Below, piece after piece: positions 14,958 to 24,346 of a stretch of 64,000 nt of DNA. A program made the position numbers and the translations under genes. This DNA comes from CAVYXZ01 sp965223835 (GTDB lineage Bacteria; Chloroflexota; Anaerolineae; Aggregatilineales; Phototrophicaceae): positions 620,001-684,000 of the forward strand of contig CBDCXQ010000001.1 in NCBI GenBank assembly GCA_965223835.1, written 5' to 3'. How positions within the stretch are numbered: position 1 is the first letter of the stretch; every line of letters begins with the position of its first letter. A model generated the notes under the pieces. That model searched no databases. It saw nothing but the letters and a program-made list of their open reading frames with translations, and was not told the origin of the DNA.

Positions 14958-15860
14958 TTAGATCCCGGTTGTGTTCAGCGTGATCGCATACAACGAGGTC
15001 GTCGCCGTGATGAACAGGCGATTTTTGTCCGGCCCGCCGAACGCGCAATTGGCGATTTTTTCCGGCACAAGAATTTTGCCCAGCCGCTTACCCGTTTCGG
15101 TATAGACCTGAATGCTATCGGCTGAACTGGTGTAGAGCAGGCCATTTTGATCGAAGCGGAAGCCATCGGCCATGCCGGGGTCAATCAGGCAGAAGGTGCG
15201 ACTGTCCTTCAGCGATTTGCCATCCACCACATCGTAGACGCGAATCTCACGCGGGACTTCCGGGTCATGCGATGCGCCGGTGTCAGCCACATACAGCCGT
15301 TGTTCATCGGGCGAAAACGCCAGACCGTTGGGCTTCACCATGTCATCCACCACCAGCGTTGTTTCATTGCTTGCCGGATCATGGCGGAAGACGTAGCAGC
15401 CATCCAGGTCCGGCTCGGTGGCATAGCCTTCTTTGGTGCCTTCGAGAATGCCGTAGGGCGGGTCGGTGAACCAGATGGTGCCATCCGATTTGACGACGAC
15501 ATCATTCGGCGAGTTGAAGCGCTTGCCCTGATAATTATCGACGACCGTGACAACGGTGCCATCAGCTTCGGTGCGACTGACGCGGCGGCCACCATGCTCA
15601 CAGGTGACGATACGCCCCTGCAGATCGAGCGTGTTGCCGTTGGTGAAGTTGCACGGTTGGCGGAACGTCTCTACACTACCATCGCTTTCGTTCCAGCGCA
15701 GCATCCGGTTGTTGGGAATATCGCTCCAGATGACATAGCCCGCCGGGACATACACCGGCCCCTCGGCCCAGATGCAGCCCTCCGCCAGTTTTTCCAGTTT
15801 GGAATCTGGCAGCAGCAAATCGTTAAAATGCTCGTCAAAAATCTCAAATTGGTCAGACAT
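14958..15860 (-). CDS. SMP-30/gluconolactonase family lactonase
   Basis: 300 residues of a six-bladed propeller. Characteristic pieces are 'AEGPVYVPAGYVIWSDIPNNRMLRW' (split: the Glu after 'CIWA' is the metal ligand), 'RFNSPNDVVVKSDGTIWFTDPPYG' (N-x-P-N-D and DPPYG) and 'KPNGLAFSPDEQRLYVADTG'. The divalent-metal ligands E, N and D of this lactone hydrolase family are all present. It probably hydrolyses a sugar lactone in the cytoplasm, since there is no signal peptide. It is separated by about 70 bases from the flanking glycosidase gene. Confidence 0.9.
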   Translation of the reverse strand: MSDQFEIFDEHFNDLLLPDSKLEKLAEGCIWAEGPVYVPAGYVIWSDIPNNRMLRWNESDGSVETFRQPCNFTNGNTLDLQGRIVTCEHGGRRVSRTEADGTVVTVVDNYQGKRFNSPNDVVVKSDGTIWFTDPPYGILEGTKEGYATEPDLDGCYVFRHDPASNETTLVVDDMVKPNGLAFSPDEQRLYVADTGASHDPEVPREIRVYDVVDGKSLKDSRTFCLIDPGMADGFRFDQNGLLYTSSADSIQVYTETGKRLGKILVPEKIANCAFGGPDKNRLFITATTSLYAITLNTTGI

Positions 15861-15931
15861 GTTTATGTTCTCTTTGCATAAATAAGCGAATTTAGGATGC
15901 CCTCCATTTTACCGGGTTTCAGTAACTTTGT

Positions 15932-17047
15932 TTAATTTGTGCTTTGGTAGGGGCGTTCCAGCGCCGCGTGCCACACGTCCAGCACTGCACGGGGCTGACC
16001 ATCGCCGGTGTAGAAGCCGGTATCGCGCCACACCGCTGCCAGATCACCACCGCCGATTTGCTCATACAGTCGGTCATAATCGCGTAGTACGAAATTAACG
16101 ATAAAGCGCACGTCATGTGCATCCGCTGCTGCCAGCAGGTCGGAGATGTAGTTCGCCTGCTTTTGTGGGTTACTGGGCATGACCAGCGTGTCGTTGAACA
16201 CCGAAAGCGTCTCGGCGGGATACCCGGTCTCGGTGATGGCAATCGGCTTGTCGCTGAGCGCGAACAGATCTGTGAACAGGGTGTCAGGAAGTGGGGCGGT
16301 CATATAGCGCGTCATAAACGGATACAGCGAAATGGCGTAATAATCGCTGAAGGGCATGAGGTCGGCGAAAGCGGCTCGCTGGGCGGCAGGGTCAGGTTCA
16401 TCGCGGTAGCCTGTCAGCAGATCCACGCCAAACACCGAGGCGAAAATAGGCAGGTCAGGGTAATCCTGCTTCAGGCGCACATACGTCTCGTGGTGGAGTT
16501 CCAGATAGCCCGGCCAGTCCGCCGGATTGTTCGTGACCAGCAAATTGACCTCAATGCCAATCGCCAGATAGTCGGGCTGGAAGAACTCGATTGCGCGAAC
16601 CGCATGATTGTAAAAGGCGGTTTTAATGTCGGGATGGGTAAAATCGTAGGTGTCCCAGGGTGCCGGCAGCGGCATATCACCTGCGCTACCCCGATACGGC
16701 GCTAAGCCATTGCGGTCAATGTTGATGGGGGTCAGCGACAGGAACACCTCATGGTCGGGTGGGGTGCGTTCGATGCGGCCCTGCCAGTCACCGCGATATT
16801 CCAGGGCGTAATCATCGCCCGCCAGCGCTTCCGGCCAGGGAATGCCGTCGTCAAAATGGTGGGCGATGATGTCAGCATCAGTGGTGATGTGGTCATAAAC
16901 CCAGTTGACGGCACTGAGGCTGATCTCGTACGGGAAGGGCGTAAATCCCAGCCGATAATGACGTGGCGACGTGTTCTCCTGAGCGGCGATAGATTGAATA
17001 CCGAGCAACAGGAAAACAACGATTAGAATCCAGCGGCGGTGATACAT
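15932..17047 (-). CDS. Secreted TIM-barrel glycoside hydrolase (GH53-like by motif)
   Basis: 371 residues with a cleavable signal peptide (MYHRRWILIVVFLLLGIQSIAAQ). The likely acid/base is Glu166 in 'YLAIGIEVNLL' and the nucleophile Glu273 in 'PIAITETGYP'; this spacing and the N-terminal lead resemble endo-galactanase-like barrels. It is more distant from the array at 4.5-11.9 kb than those are from each other. The substrate is not known. It is the fifth predicted barrel glycosidase in the first 17 kb. Confidence 0.7.
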   Translation of the reverse strand: MYHRRWILIVVFLLLGIQSIAAQENTSPRHYRLGFTPFPYEISLSAVNWVYDHITTDADIIAHHFDDGIPWPEALAGDDYALEYRGDWQGRIERTPPDHEVFLSLTPINIDRNGLAPYRGSAGDMPLPAPWDTYDFTHPDIKTAFYNHAVRAIEFFQPDYLAIGIEVNLLVTNNPADWPGYLELHHETYVRLKQDYPDLPIFASVFGVDLLTGYRDEPDPAAQRAAFADLMPFSDYYAISLYPFMTRYMTAPLPDTLFTDLFALSDKPIAITETGYPAETLSVFNDTLVMPSNPQKQANYISDLLAAADAHDVRFIVNFVLRDYDRLYEQIGGGDLAAVWRDTGFYTGDGQPRAVLDVWHAALERPYQSTN

Positions 17048-17177
17048 GAGATTGGTCTTTCAATCGCTTCCTTTGCAGGCGTATACGATTGAAGCGTGAA
17101 AACGTTGCCCAGATCAGCATCACATCGCGAGATTTTCGTAAGCAATCCATACACAATATACATCTGGCGACCAAAGA

Positions 17178-18296
17178 CTACTGACTTAAAGCCTGCGCAA
17201 GATCAGCGATCAGGTCATCAGCGTTTTCCAGGCCAACGGATAGTCTAAGCAGATTCTCTGGCGTAGTCCCGGTTGTTTCGATGGAGGCCCGATGTTCGAT
17301 CAGGCTGTGGGTTCCGCCAAAGCTGGTCGCCCTCGTAAACAACTTGACTTTCGCGGCGACTCCCATTGCTTCTTCCTGTCCACCCTTGACCTGAACCGAA
17401 AGCATCCCACCGAAGGCTTGCATCTGCCGCTGGGCGATTTCATGGCCGGGATGACTCGGCAAGCCGGGATAGAGTACGGATTCGACCTGGGGATGGTCGG
17501 CCAGGAATTGGGCCACTTTGAGCGCGTTATCGGCATGGGCACGCACGCGGTAGGGCAGTGTTTGGATGCCGCGCAGGGTCAGCCAGCTCTCAAATGGCGA
17601 GGGGACCGCACCGCCGATCTTTTGAATCATGCGCAGGCGCTCGAACAGTTCACTTTCTTCGCGGGCCACAACGATTCCGCCCAGCGCATCGGAATGCCCG
17701 GCCAGGTATTTAGTCGTCGCATGAATGACGAAATCCGCCCCCAGTGCCAGCGGTTGTTGCAGGACGGGTGTCGCCATCGTGTTATCGACTGCTAAGTACG
17801 CGTCGCCCGCGTGGGTGACAGCGGCGATCTTTTGAATGTCCGTTACGCGAATCAGCGGATTGGTGGGTGATTCCAGGATGACCAATCTGGTATTGGGTTG
17901 GATAGCTTGGGCAACGGCGGTAGGGTCGCTGGTATCGACGAATGTGACATCGAGTCCCCAGGGGCCGAAGATGTCGGTCATGATGACGCGAATGCCGAAA
18001 TACAGGTCACTGGATGAAACGACATGATCGCCCGCTTGCAACGCTTGCAACAGGCTCATGGTCGCCACGGAGCCAGACCCAAAGGCCGCGGCCTGAACAC
18101 CGCCTTCCAGTTCGCACAGGGCGGTTTCCAGCGCTGTCCGGTTAGGGTTGCCATAACGCCCATACACATATTCCAGCGGGTAACTGCCGTCCGGGGCGCG
18201 TTCAAAGGTGGTGGAGAGGTAAATCGGCTGGGCGACTGCGCCACTGGCCGGGTCGATATGGTGCCCGGCATGGATGGCCTGCGTTTCAATTTTCAT
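17178..18296 (-). CDS. Cystathionine gamma-synthase/gamma-lyase family PLP enzyme
   Basis: 372 residues. The PLP lysine is K196 in 'HATTKYLAGHSD'; 'YGRYGNPNRTALE', 'FGSGSVATM' and 'TNPLIRVTDI' are the standard Cys/Met-metabolism PLP motifs. These enzymes act in transsulfuration (cystathionine synthesis or cleavage) or as methionine gamma-lyases, and sequence reading alone does not separate them. I start at the ATG at 18296, which overlaps the GNAT stop as ATGA, with AAGG upstream, rather than the ATG at 18413 deep inside the GNAT gene. Confidence 0.9.
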   Translation of the reverse strand: MKIETQAIHAGHHIDPASGAVAQPIYLSTTFERAPDGSYPLEYVYGRYGNPNRTALETALCELEGGVQAAAFGSGSVATMSLLQALQAGDHVVSSSDLYFGIRVIMTDIFGPWGLDVTFVDTSDPTAVAQAIQPNTRLVILESPTNPLIRVTDIQKIAAVTHAGDAYLAVDNTMATPVLQQPLALGADFVIHATTKYLAGHSDALGGIVVAREESELFERLRMIQKIGGAVPSPFESWLTLRGIQTLPYRVRAHADNALKVAQFLADHPQVESVLYPGLPSHPGHEIAQRQMQAFGGMLSVQVKGGQEEAMGVAAKVKLFTRATSFGGTHSLIEHRASIETTGTTPENLLRLSVGLENADDLIADLAQALSQ

Positions 18297-18871
18297 GAGG
18301 TTGCCTTTCGCTGATTGTATTCCCGGCGCAGCAGGCCGAACTGTTTGATATTGACGAAGCGGCCATGCTCCCAGCAGCTTTCGCGCCAGATGCCCTCCAG
18401 TTGAAAGCCGCATTTGAGCATGACACGCTCGGAAGCGATATTGCCTTCAGTGCAATCGGCCTGGATGCGGTGAACATCGAGGTTGTCAAAGCTCCATTGG
18501 ATGACCGCATGGGCGGCTTCAGTCGCGTAACCCTGCCCCCAATGCGACGGCAGGATGTGATAGCCGATGTCGATATGGCGGTTATCACGCTCCCAGGCAT
18601 AGTTGCCGCAGGTGCCAATTAATTGATCCGTTTCCGGCAGCGTGATCGCCCATTGGACCGACTCCTGCTGATCAAAGGTGTCATTGAGCCAGTCGATCAA
18701 TCCAATCGCTTTTTCAGGTGTATCTGTTGGCGATTGATTGAGAAAGCGGAGCACCTCCGGCGAACTGAATAGAGCCATCATCGCCGACGCATCGTCGTGA
18801 CGGAAGCGGCGCAAACGGAGTCGCTCGGTCGTGAGGGTCGGAAAGGTGGAAAAATCAAAGCTGCTCGTCAT
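18293..18871 (-). CDS. GNAT N-acetyltransferase (RimJ/RimL type)
   Basis: 192 residues. 'TERLRLRRFRHDDASAMMALF', split as T-E-R-L-x-L-R and the following helix, opens the domain. 'GYHILPSHWGQGYATEA' holds the acetyl-CoA pyrophosphate loop (Q-G-Y-A-T-E-A), and 'NIASERVMLKCGFQLEG' is the usual C-terminal motif. The acceptor may be a protein N-terminus or a small amine. The ATG at 18871 is preferred over a TTG at 18898. It overlaps the PLP gene by four bases. Confidence 0.88.
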   Translation of the reverse strand: MTSSFDFSTFPTLTTERLRLRRFRHDDASAMMALFSSPEVLRFLNQSPTDTPEKAIGLIDWLNDTFDQQESVQWAITLPETDQLIGTCGNYAWERDNRHIDIGYHILPSHWGQGYATEAAHAVIQWSFDNLDVHRIQADCTEGNIASERVMLKCGFQLEGIWRESCWEHGRFVNIKQFGLLRREYNQRKATS

Positions 18872-18910
18872 GTGTTGTATTTTCCCTTGTCCGATCAATA
18901 TATTCTCGGA

Positions 18911-18933
18911 AGGGCACAGCGCCCTGTGCCCCT
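18911..18933. repeat. Short dispersed-type palindrome
   Basis: AGGGCACAG-CGCC-CTGTGCCC forms a perfect 8-9 bp hairpin between pheT and the GNAT gene. There is no T-tract on either strand, so it is not a canonical terminator. The sequence resembles 'GGGGCACAG...CTGTGCCCC' spacers that recur in many genomes (recalled, not searched). Confidence 0.5.
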
Positions 18934-18975
18934 ACAGAAATCCTTTGCGATCTTTGAGCCTTTGCATTGAAAAAT

Positions 18976-21531
18976 CTATGCCCGCAGTTTTGCACCCAGT
19001 TGATGTTCGGCTGCCTGGACGATTTTTCGATGAACTTTGGCGACTTCTTTGTCTGTCAGCGTCTTTTCATCGGTCTGGTACACCAGATTATACGCCAGAC
19101 TCTTATGCCCGGCGGGAATCGGTTCACCAGCATAGACATCGAACAGCCGCACCTCTTTGAGTAAATCACCACCAGCCTTGACGATCACAGATTCGACCTC
19201 AGTTGCGGTCGTCTGATCTGTGACGACCAGCGCGATGTCCTGGTAAACCGGCGGCGTCACCGGCGCGGGTTTAATGCTGAAGAACTGGTAGTTGATACGG
19301 CTCAGCAGCGCATCCAGGTCGAATTCAGCGACCATCACTGGCGCATCGGTCAGGCCAAAGTTGCGGGCCACAATCGGATGCAGTTCGCCAAACGGCCCGA
19401 TTTCCGCATTACCGACGCGCAATATCGCTGAACGGCCCGGATGGAAGGTCGGGTGAGCGGCACGGGTGAAGTTCACGTTGTCTACCTTGAGCGCCTCAAT
19501 CAGGCCATCAACAATGCCCTTCAGATCGAAATAATCCAGCAGCGCATCAGAGACATCACCGGTCCACGTGACGGGCCGCCGCCTGCCGGTCAGCAGCATT
19601 GCCAACCGGCGCGGTTCATCCGGCAGCAGTTGCCCTTCGACTGGCAAATACACATTGCCGATTTCGAATACCTGTTGACTCTCGCGGAATCGGGCATTAT
19701 GAGCGGCGATATACAGCAGGTTCGTCAACAGCGAATGGCGCATCACCGTCTTATCCGGCGCGATGGGATTCGCCAGTTCAACATAGGGCAGAGTGTGATA
19801 ACCCGCATCACGGTCCGGCGTTAAGAGTGCTTCGCTTTCGGGCGCGGTGAAGCGATGGCTGATGTTCTCCTGCAAGCCTAATGCCACCAACACATCACGG
19901 GTATGTTCTTCGGTTTCCAGCGCGATATTGGCCCATTGCGGTGGCATGTCATCCGACATGATCGTATCAGGAATTTGATCGTAGCCGTGAATGCGGGCAA
20001 TCTCTTCAATCAGATCGGCCATGCCCGTAACCGGTTCGTCGCTGATGTCCAGGCGATGGTCGGGGGTCACGACATGCAGGGTGTCGCCATTGATCGCCAC
20101 GTCAAATTCCAGACGTTGGAGAATGGCCGCTGCCTCAGTGATCGCGAAATCCATGCCCAGAATGCGCTGCACTTCCGCAATGGGAAGATCAACCGCAACC
20201 GGTTCCGGCTTTAATGGATACTCGTCTATCACACCGGCAGCGATCTGACCGCTACCCGTTTGCCGCATCAGTTCGATGCCGCGTTGGACACCTAGAATTG
20301 CCTGACTGGGATGCACGCCCCGGCTGAAGCGCACACCCGCGTCGGTAATCACCTTCTGCGATTGCATCGTGCGGCGGATATTAATGAAGTTCCAGTTCGC
20401 CGCTTCCAGCAATACGTTGGTGGTGTCATCTGAAATTTCAGTTTCTGCGCCACCAATGACCCCGCCGAGACTCAGAATACCAGCATCATCCAGCAGAATG
20501 ATGTTATGGGGTTCCAGTTCGCGTTTGACTTCATCCAGCGTAGCCAGCGTTTCACCGGGCTGTGCCAACCGCGTGGTGATGGTCGGCGGTTTGCCACCCG
20601 ACCGTTCCAGGAGCCTGTCATAATCAAAGGCGTGCAAGGGTTGACCGAGTTCGAACGTGATGTAATTGGTCACGTCCACGATGTTGTTGATAGGCCGCTG
20701 CCCAACCAGTGTCAGTCGATGCTGCATCCATTGGGGCGAGGGCTGCACCTGCGTATTCCGCAGCAGCGTAAGGGTGAAGCGCTGGTTGTATTCTGGGCTT
20801 TCGATTTTAATGGCCGCCTGCCCCTTGATGCTCGGACCTTCCGCCACGAAATCATAGGAAGGATAGCGCATTGCTTTGCCCAGCAAGGCGGCAACTTCGC
20901 GGGCGACGCCGACGATGCTGAAGCAACGTGCCAGGTTGGGCGTCAGTTCAATATCGAGGATATAGTCGCCGAGGATGTCCTGGAACGGCGTACCGGGTAC
21001 ATAATCAGGATGATGATCCAACAGCAAAATGCCCTCATGCTCTTCTGAGATGCCCAGTTCTTTTTCCGAACACACCATGCTCCGGTTGGGAATGCCGCGC
21101 AGCGCCCGCTCCTTGAGGATCATGCGTTTGGGTTCATCGCTGTGCCCATCCCAGACCTCGGCCCCCTCTTTAGCGAACGGTGTCCACAGGGGGGTATCCA
21201 GCGGCCCTTGATCTTTATAGTCGAGCAAATTGGGTGCGCCGGTGACGCATTGTTCGAGATCTTCGTCGCCATAATCGACCATTGCCAGCACGAGCCGGTC
21301 AGCATCGGGGTGTGACTTGACTTCGCGGATGGCACCCAGCAGGATTCTCTTACGGTCCCATACCAGATGATCGGAGGGCGGCACGCGGATTCCTTCGACA
21401 TGCTGCTGCGGGACACCAATGTAGCGGATTTCGCCGACTTCCAGTCCGGCCAATGTCAGTCGCTCGGCCAATAGTTCTACGGGGATGTCAATGTCAACAT
21501 AGTCTTTCAGCCACGAAACGGGTACTAGCAT
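18976..21531 (-). CDS. pheT: Phenylalanine-tRNA ligase beta subunit
   Basis: 851 residues, full length. Order: tRNA-binding EMAPII-like region near the N-terminus ('SHPDADRLVLAMVDYG'), B3/B4 editing region, B5 ('HRLDISDEPVTGMADLIEEI'), catalytic-like core ('ANPIAPDKTVMRHSLL') and the C-terminal anticodon-binding FDX-ACB domain ('PPVYQDIALVV'). It forms the (alpha-beta)2 enzyme with PheS. Unusually, pheT is separated from pheS by two unrelated genes, but it remains the last gene of the same leftward unit. The ribosome-binding site is weak (GAGGAC). Confidence 0.96.
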   Translation of the reverse strand: MLVPVSWLKDYVDIDIPVELLAERLTLAGLEVGEIRYIGVPQQHVEGIRVPPSDHLVWDRKRILLGAIREVKSHPDADRLVLAMVDYGDEDLEQCVTGAPNLLDYKDQGPLDTPLWTPFAKEGAEVWDGHSDEPKRMILKERALRGIPNRSMVCSEKELGISEEHEGILLLDHHPDYVPGTPFQDILGDYILDIELTPNLARCFSIVGVAREVAALLGKAMRYPSYDFVAEGPSIKGQAAIKIESPEYNQRFTLTLLRNTQVQPSPQWMQHRLTLVGQRPINNIVDVTNYITFELGQPLHAFDYDRLLERSGGKPPTITTRLAQPGETLATLDEVKRELEPHNIILLDDAGILSLGGVIGGAETEISDDTTNVLLEAANWNFINIRRTMQSQKVITDAGVRFSRGVHPSQAILGVQRGIELMRQTGSGQIAAGVIDEYPLKPEPVAVDLPIAEVQRILGMDFAITEAAAILQRLEFDVAINGDTLHVVTPDHRLDISDEPVTGMADLIEEIARIHGYDQIPDTIMSDDMPPQWANIALETEEHTRDVLVALGLQENISHRFTAPESEALLTPDRDAGYHTLPYVELANPIAPDKTVMRHSLLTNLLYIAAHNARFRESQQVFEIGNVYLPVEGQLLPDEPRRLAMLLTGRRRPVTWTGDVSDALLDYFDLKGIVDGLIEALKVDNVNFTRAAHPTFHPGRSAILRVGNAEIGPFGELHPIVARNFGLTDAPVMVAEFDLDALLSRINYQFFSIKPAPVTPPVYQDIALVVTDQTTATEVESVIVKAGGDLLKEVRLFDVYAGEPIPAGHKSLAYNLVYQTDEKTLTDKEVAKVHRKIVQAAEHQLGAKLRA

Positions 21532-21625
21532 GATTTTGTCCTCAGCTTTCAGTTACGAGTTATCAGTCTACAGTTGCCAGTTAAAGCATCTGGTTGTTCA
21601 CATCTGTACAAGATTTGTGCGCCGT

Positions 21626-22855
21626 CTATCGATCCAAATTGGGCATTATGACATCCAGTATCTTGTCCGCGACGATCTCATTGCCACTGGGAGTCAGATG
21701 ATTAAAGTCAATCCAGAGATCACCAGCCTGATTTTCCAACACGTTGCCCAGGTAATGGAGGTGATCGTTGGTGGCGGCGGCAGCTTCGGCCTGTGCATAA
21801 ACCACCCGAAATAATTCTGGCAGGCCGCCCGGCATCTCCCAGAGGAAACGTTGTTCCTCATCTGTTGCTGGTTCGTCGTGCATCACCAGCACCGGTTGCC
21901 AGAAGGCGATAAACTCAAATTCATATTCATCTGCCAGTAGTGTCGCCGTGTTGATATTGGTCAGGTAAACTGCCATAATCGAGTCAATGAATTCTGTGCT
22001 GTACGATCCGAGTGCTGGCCCAACCTCATTTGTAGTCGGGTTGGCGACGATATTCTGCACCAGACGAAAAGTCGCGCTTTGGCGCAGCCATTCGACCAGA
22101 GGCGATGCTGGTGCGGCTTCGGCAGTTGGTGGACCGAACGCCAGATTACCCTGTACCGCCTGCTCAATTGCGTCGAGATAAAAATGGGTGCCCGCCTCAT
22201 TGGTGAGGTTGGCAATGGTGACATCATTCGCGCCGTCGTAGAAAATCACCATGTCAGGTACATTGCCCTGCTGCAACTCCAGCAGCAACTTGATGATGCT
22301 CTGGGTCGAGTTGAAGGCGACATCAGCCTGATTAATCACGCAAACGTTGGTATCCAGCCCTGCCAGACCAGCCTGTAAATAGGCCGGGATTGTGCCCCAG
22401 TCGGGCGATCCAAAACCCCACATGGTTGAGCCGCCAAACACGAAAATGCGGTAACTTTCGTCGCTACAGTTCGACTCTGGAGTTTGCCGGATGCCGTCCT
22501 GATTGATGTTGATATAATCACCCGTGAACGGCCAGGTGCGCCAGACGATATACGGTTGGTAGTTCCAGTGATCGACGATTTGCATATGTTCGTCCCAGTA
22601 AGCTCGTGCCCAATCCTGTTCGTGATAATAGGCCAGCGACAATTGCTTCTGTTTGAACCTTTCCACTTGCTCGGCGATTGATGCTGCTTCCGGCTCTTGC
22701 TCGACCATTGTCAGCGCGAGGCTTGCACCCACTTCGATCACCAACACGATGATAAGGCTATTCAGCAACATGATGCCCGTGATCTGATAGAGTCGAGCAA
22801 CCCGCTGCCAGACTGCTGGCGGTGTGACTGGCGAAGCGCCATTGTCATTACTCAT
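21626..22855 (-). CDS. Membrane-anchored SGNH/GDSL-type hydrolase
   Basis: 409 residues with an N-terminal membrane helix ('TGIMLLNSLIIVLVIEVGASLAL', shown in part) and an extracytoplasmic SGNH domain. Block I is 'FVFGGSTMWGFG' (the Ser), block III 'IFYDGANDVT' (G-x-N-D) and block V 'DFNHLTPSGNEI' (D-x-x-H). All four catalytic-block residues are present, so it may be an active esterase, perhaps removing O-acyl groups from glycans. The ATG at 22855 overlaps the channel gene stop by eight bases. It lies between pheS and pheT. Confidence 0.78.
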   Translation of the reverse strand: MSNDNGASPVTPPAVWQRVARLYQITGIMLLNSLIIVLVIEVGASLALTMVEQEPEAASIAEQVERFKQKQLSLAYYHEQDWARAYWDEHMQIVDHWNYQPYIVWRTWPFTGDYININQDGIRQTPESNCSDESYRIFVFGGSTMWGFGSPDWGTIPAYLQAGLAGLDTNVCVINQADVAFNSTQSIIKLLLELQQGNVPDMVIFYDGANDVTIANLTNEAGTHFYLDAIEQAVQGNLAFGPPTAEAAPASPLVEWLRQSATFRLVQNIVANPTTNEVGPALGSYSTEFIDSIMAVYLTNINTATLLADEYEFEFIAFWQPVLVMHDEPATDEEQRFLWEMPGGLPELFRVVYAQAEAAAATNDHLHYLGNVLENQAGDLWIDFNHLTPSGNEIVADKILDVIMPNLDR

Positions 22856-23240
22856 CTTCGCTGTCTGTGTGCCTCGCCTCGTTGTCGTTGCGTTGTCGGA
22901 AGCCGGGCAGCAATGGCTGTTGATCGGCAATCAATGCGATGAAACCACCCAGAATGCCCAGCCCGACCAGGATGTAGAACACCGTGAAGAGCTTGCCGCC
23001 ACTGGTCTGAGGCGTCAGGTCGCCATAGCCGACCGTCGTCAGCGTTACGACCGTGAAATACAATGCATCAACCCATGACCAGTTCTCCACTACCCGGTAA
23101 AAAACCATGCCAGCTATCACCACAAAGACAGTGGTATAAACCAGTCCGCGCGTTTCCGGCTCTTTCAACGCTTGCCAGGCACCGCGCCGCACACGCCTGG
23201 ACATGAGCCAGATGGCGAACAGGATTGGGATAACAGGCAT
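22848..23240 (-). CDS. Two-helix potassium channel
   Basis: 130 residues: a helix at about 34-50, a pore loop with the K+ selectivity filter 'TLTTVGYGDLTP', a second helix ('LFTVFYILVGLGILGGFIALI') and a charged C-terminal tail. This is the minimal 2TM pore-module topology, as in KcsA or Ion_trans_2 proteins, and no RCK domain is attached. The start has AGGA upstream. It begins 10 bases after pheS stops and overlaps the SGNH gene, so it is locked into the phenylalanyl-tRNA synthetase transcription unit. Confidence 0.88.
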   Translation of the reverse strand: MPVIPILFAIWLMSRRVRRGAWQALKEPETRGLVYTTVFVVIAGMVFYRVVENWSWVDALYFTVVTLTTVGYGDLTPQTSGGKLFTVFYILVGLGILGGFIALIADQQPLLPGFRQRNDNEARHTDSEDE

Positions 23241-23250
23241 GTATGTGTTC

Positions 23251-24285
23251 CTAGAACTGCTCTAAAAAGCGCAGATCGTTGCCCCAGAAGTAGCGGATGT
23301 CTTCGATGCCGTGCTTCAACATGGTGGCGCGTTCTGGCCCCATGCCGAAGGCGAAACCGCTCCATTCACTGGGATCATAGCCGCCGTTGCGCAATACATT
23401 GGGATGCACCATGCCCGACCCGGCGATCTCCAGCCAACCCGTATATTTGCAGATGCGGCAGCCAGCGCCGCCACACAGAAAACATTCGACATCCACCTCC
23501 ATGCTCGGTTCGGTGAAGGGGAAGTATGACGCACGGAACCGTACCTGGACATCAGCACCATACATCCGCCGGGCGAACTCGGCAATCGTCCCCTTCAGAT
23601 CGGTCATGCGAATGTTGCGCCCCACTGCCAGCCCTTCAACCTGATTGAACTGGACCTCACTGCGGGCGGTGATTTGCTCAAAGCGATAGCACATCCCCGG
23701 CAAAATCACGCGGATGGGTTTGGTGCCGTTATCACCCAGTTCATGCATTGCCCGGATCTGACCCGGCGAGGTGTGGGTACGCAAGATGACGTCCGATTTG
23801 GTCGTATAGAACGTGTCCTGCATATCACGTGCGGGATGATGGGGCGGGAAGTTCAAGAGTTGGAAGTTGTATTCATCGGTTTCGACATCGCGGCTGCGAT
23901 ACACCTGAAAGCCCATCTCCGCCCAGATGTCGGCGTACAATCGCAGCGTTTGGGTCGCTGGATGCAAGCCACCGGTTGTGCGCGGACGACCGGGCAAAGT
24001 GATGTCGATTTCCCCTTCTTCCAGATCCTGTGCGAGTTCCTGGGCAGCAACCAACGCTTGCTGGTTTTCCAGCGCAGTTGTCAGTAGATTCTTGATCTCG
24101 TTGGCGCGTTTGCCAAAGCTGGCGCGTTGCTCTGCTGGCAGCTTGCCGGTGCTGCGCAGCATGTTTGTGATCTTGCCGTTGCGCCCCAGGTATTCGATCT
24201 GCCACTCATGTAGCGTTTCGCTGTCGGTGATGGTTGCCAGCGCTTCCTGTGCTTCGACATAGTGTGTTTCCAGTTGTTCGAGCAT
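23251..24285 (-). CDS. pheS: Phenylalanine-tRNA ligase alpha subunit
   Basis: 344 residues, class II synthetase. The N-terminal coiled-coil tRNA-binding arm covers about 1-85. The core contains 'GGLHPATQTL', 'FPPHHPARDMQDTFY' (motif 2 region), 'HTSPGQIRAM' and the C-terminal 'SGFAFGMGPERATMLKHGI' (motif 3). GGAG precedes the ATG. It sits 61 bases downstream of the four-helix-bundle gene, with the T-box leader further upstream. Confidence 0.97.
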   Translation of the reverse strand: MLEQLETHYVEAQEALATITDSETLHEWQIEYLGRNGKITNMLRSTGKLPAEQRASFGKRANEIKNLLTTALENQQALVAAQELAQDLEEGEIDITLPGRPRTTGGLHPATQTLRLYADIWAEMGFQVYRSRDVETDEYNFQLLNFPPHHPARDMQDTFYTTKSDVILRTHTSPGQIRAMHELGDNGTKPIRVILPGMCYRFEQITARSEVQFNQVEGLAVGRNIRMTDLKGTIAEFARRMYGADVQVRFRASYFPFTEPSMEVDVECFLCGGAGCRICKYTGWLEIAGSGMVHPNVLRNGGYDPSEWSGFAFGMGPERATMLKHGIEDIRYFWGNDLRFLEQF

Positions 24286-24301
24286 GGTTAGTCTCCAGTT
24301 T

Positions 24302-24335
24302 TTAGTCTCTTGTCATTAGTCTCTTGTCATTAGTC
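24302..24335. repeat. Tandem 14-bp direct repeat
   Basis: TTAGTCTCTTGTCA occurs twice in tandem, followed by TTAGTC, in the 61-base gap between the four-helix-bundle gene and pheS. A related 'GACTATTGACTA' motif lies on the other side of that gene (near 24765). Flanking similarity on both sides is consistent with the small gene having been inserted here. Confidence 0.6.
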
Positions 24336-24346
24336 ATACTGTGTTA

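Noticed and set aside
18297..18413. Longer start for the cystathionine synthase/lyase gene
   Set aside because: The extra 39 residues lie within the GNAT gene in another frame and do not resemble the family. The ATG at 18296 overlaps the stop as ATGA.
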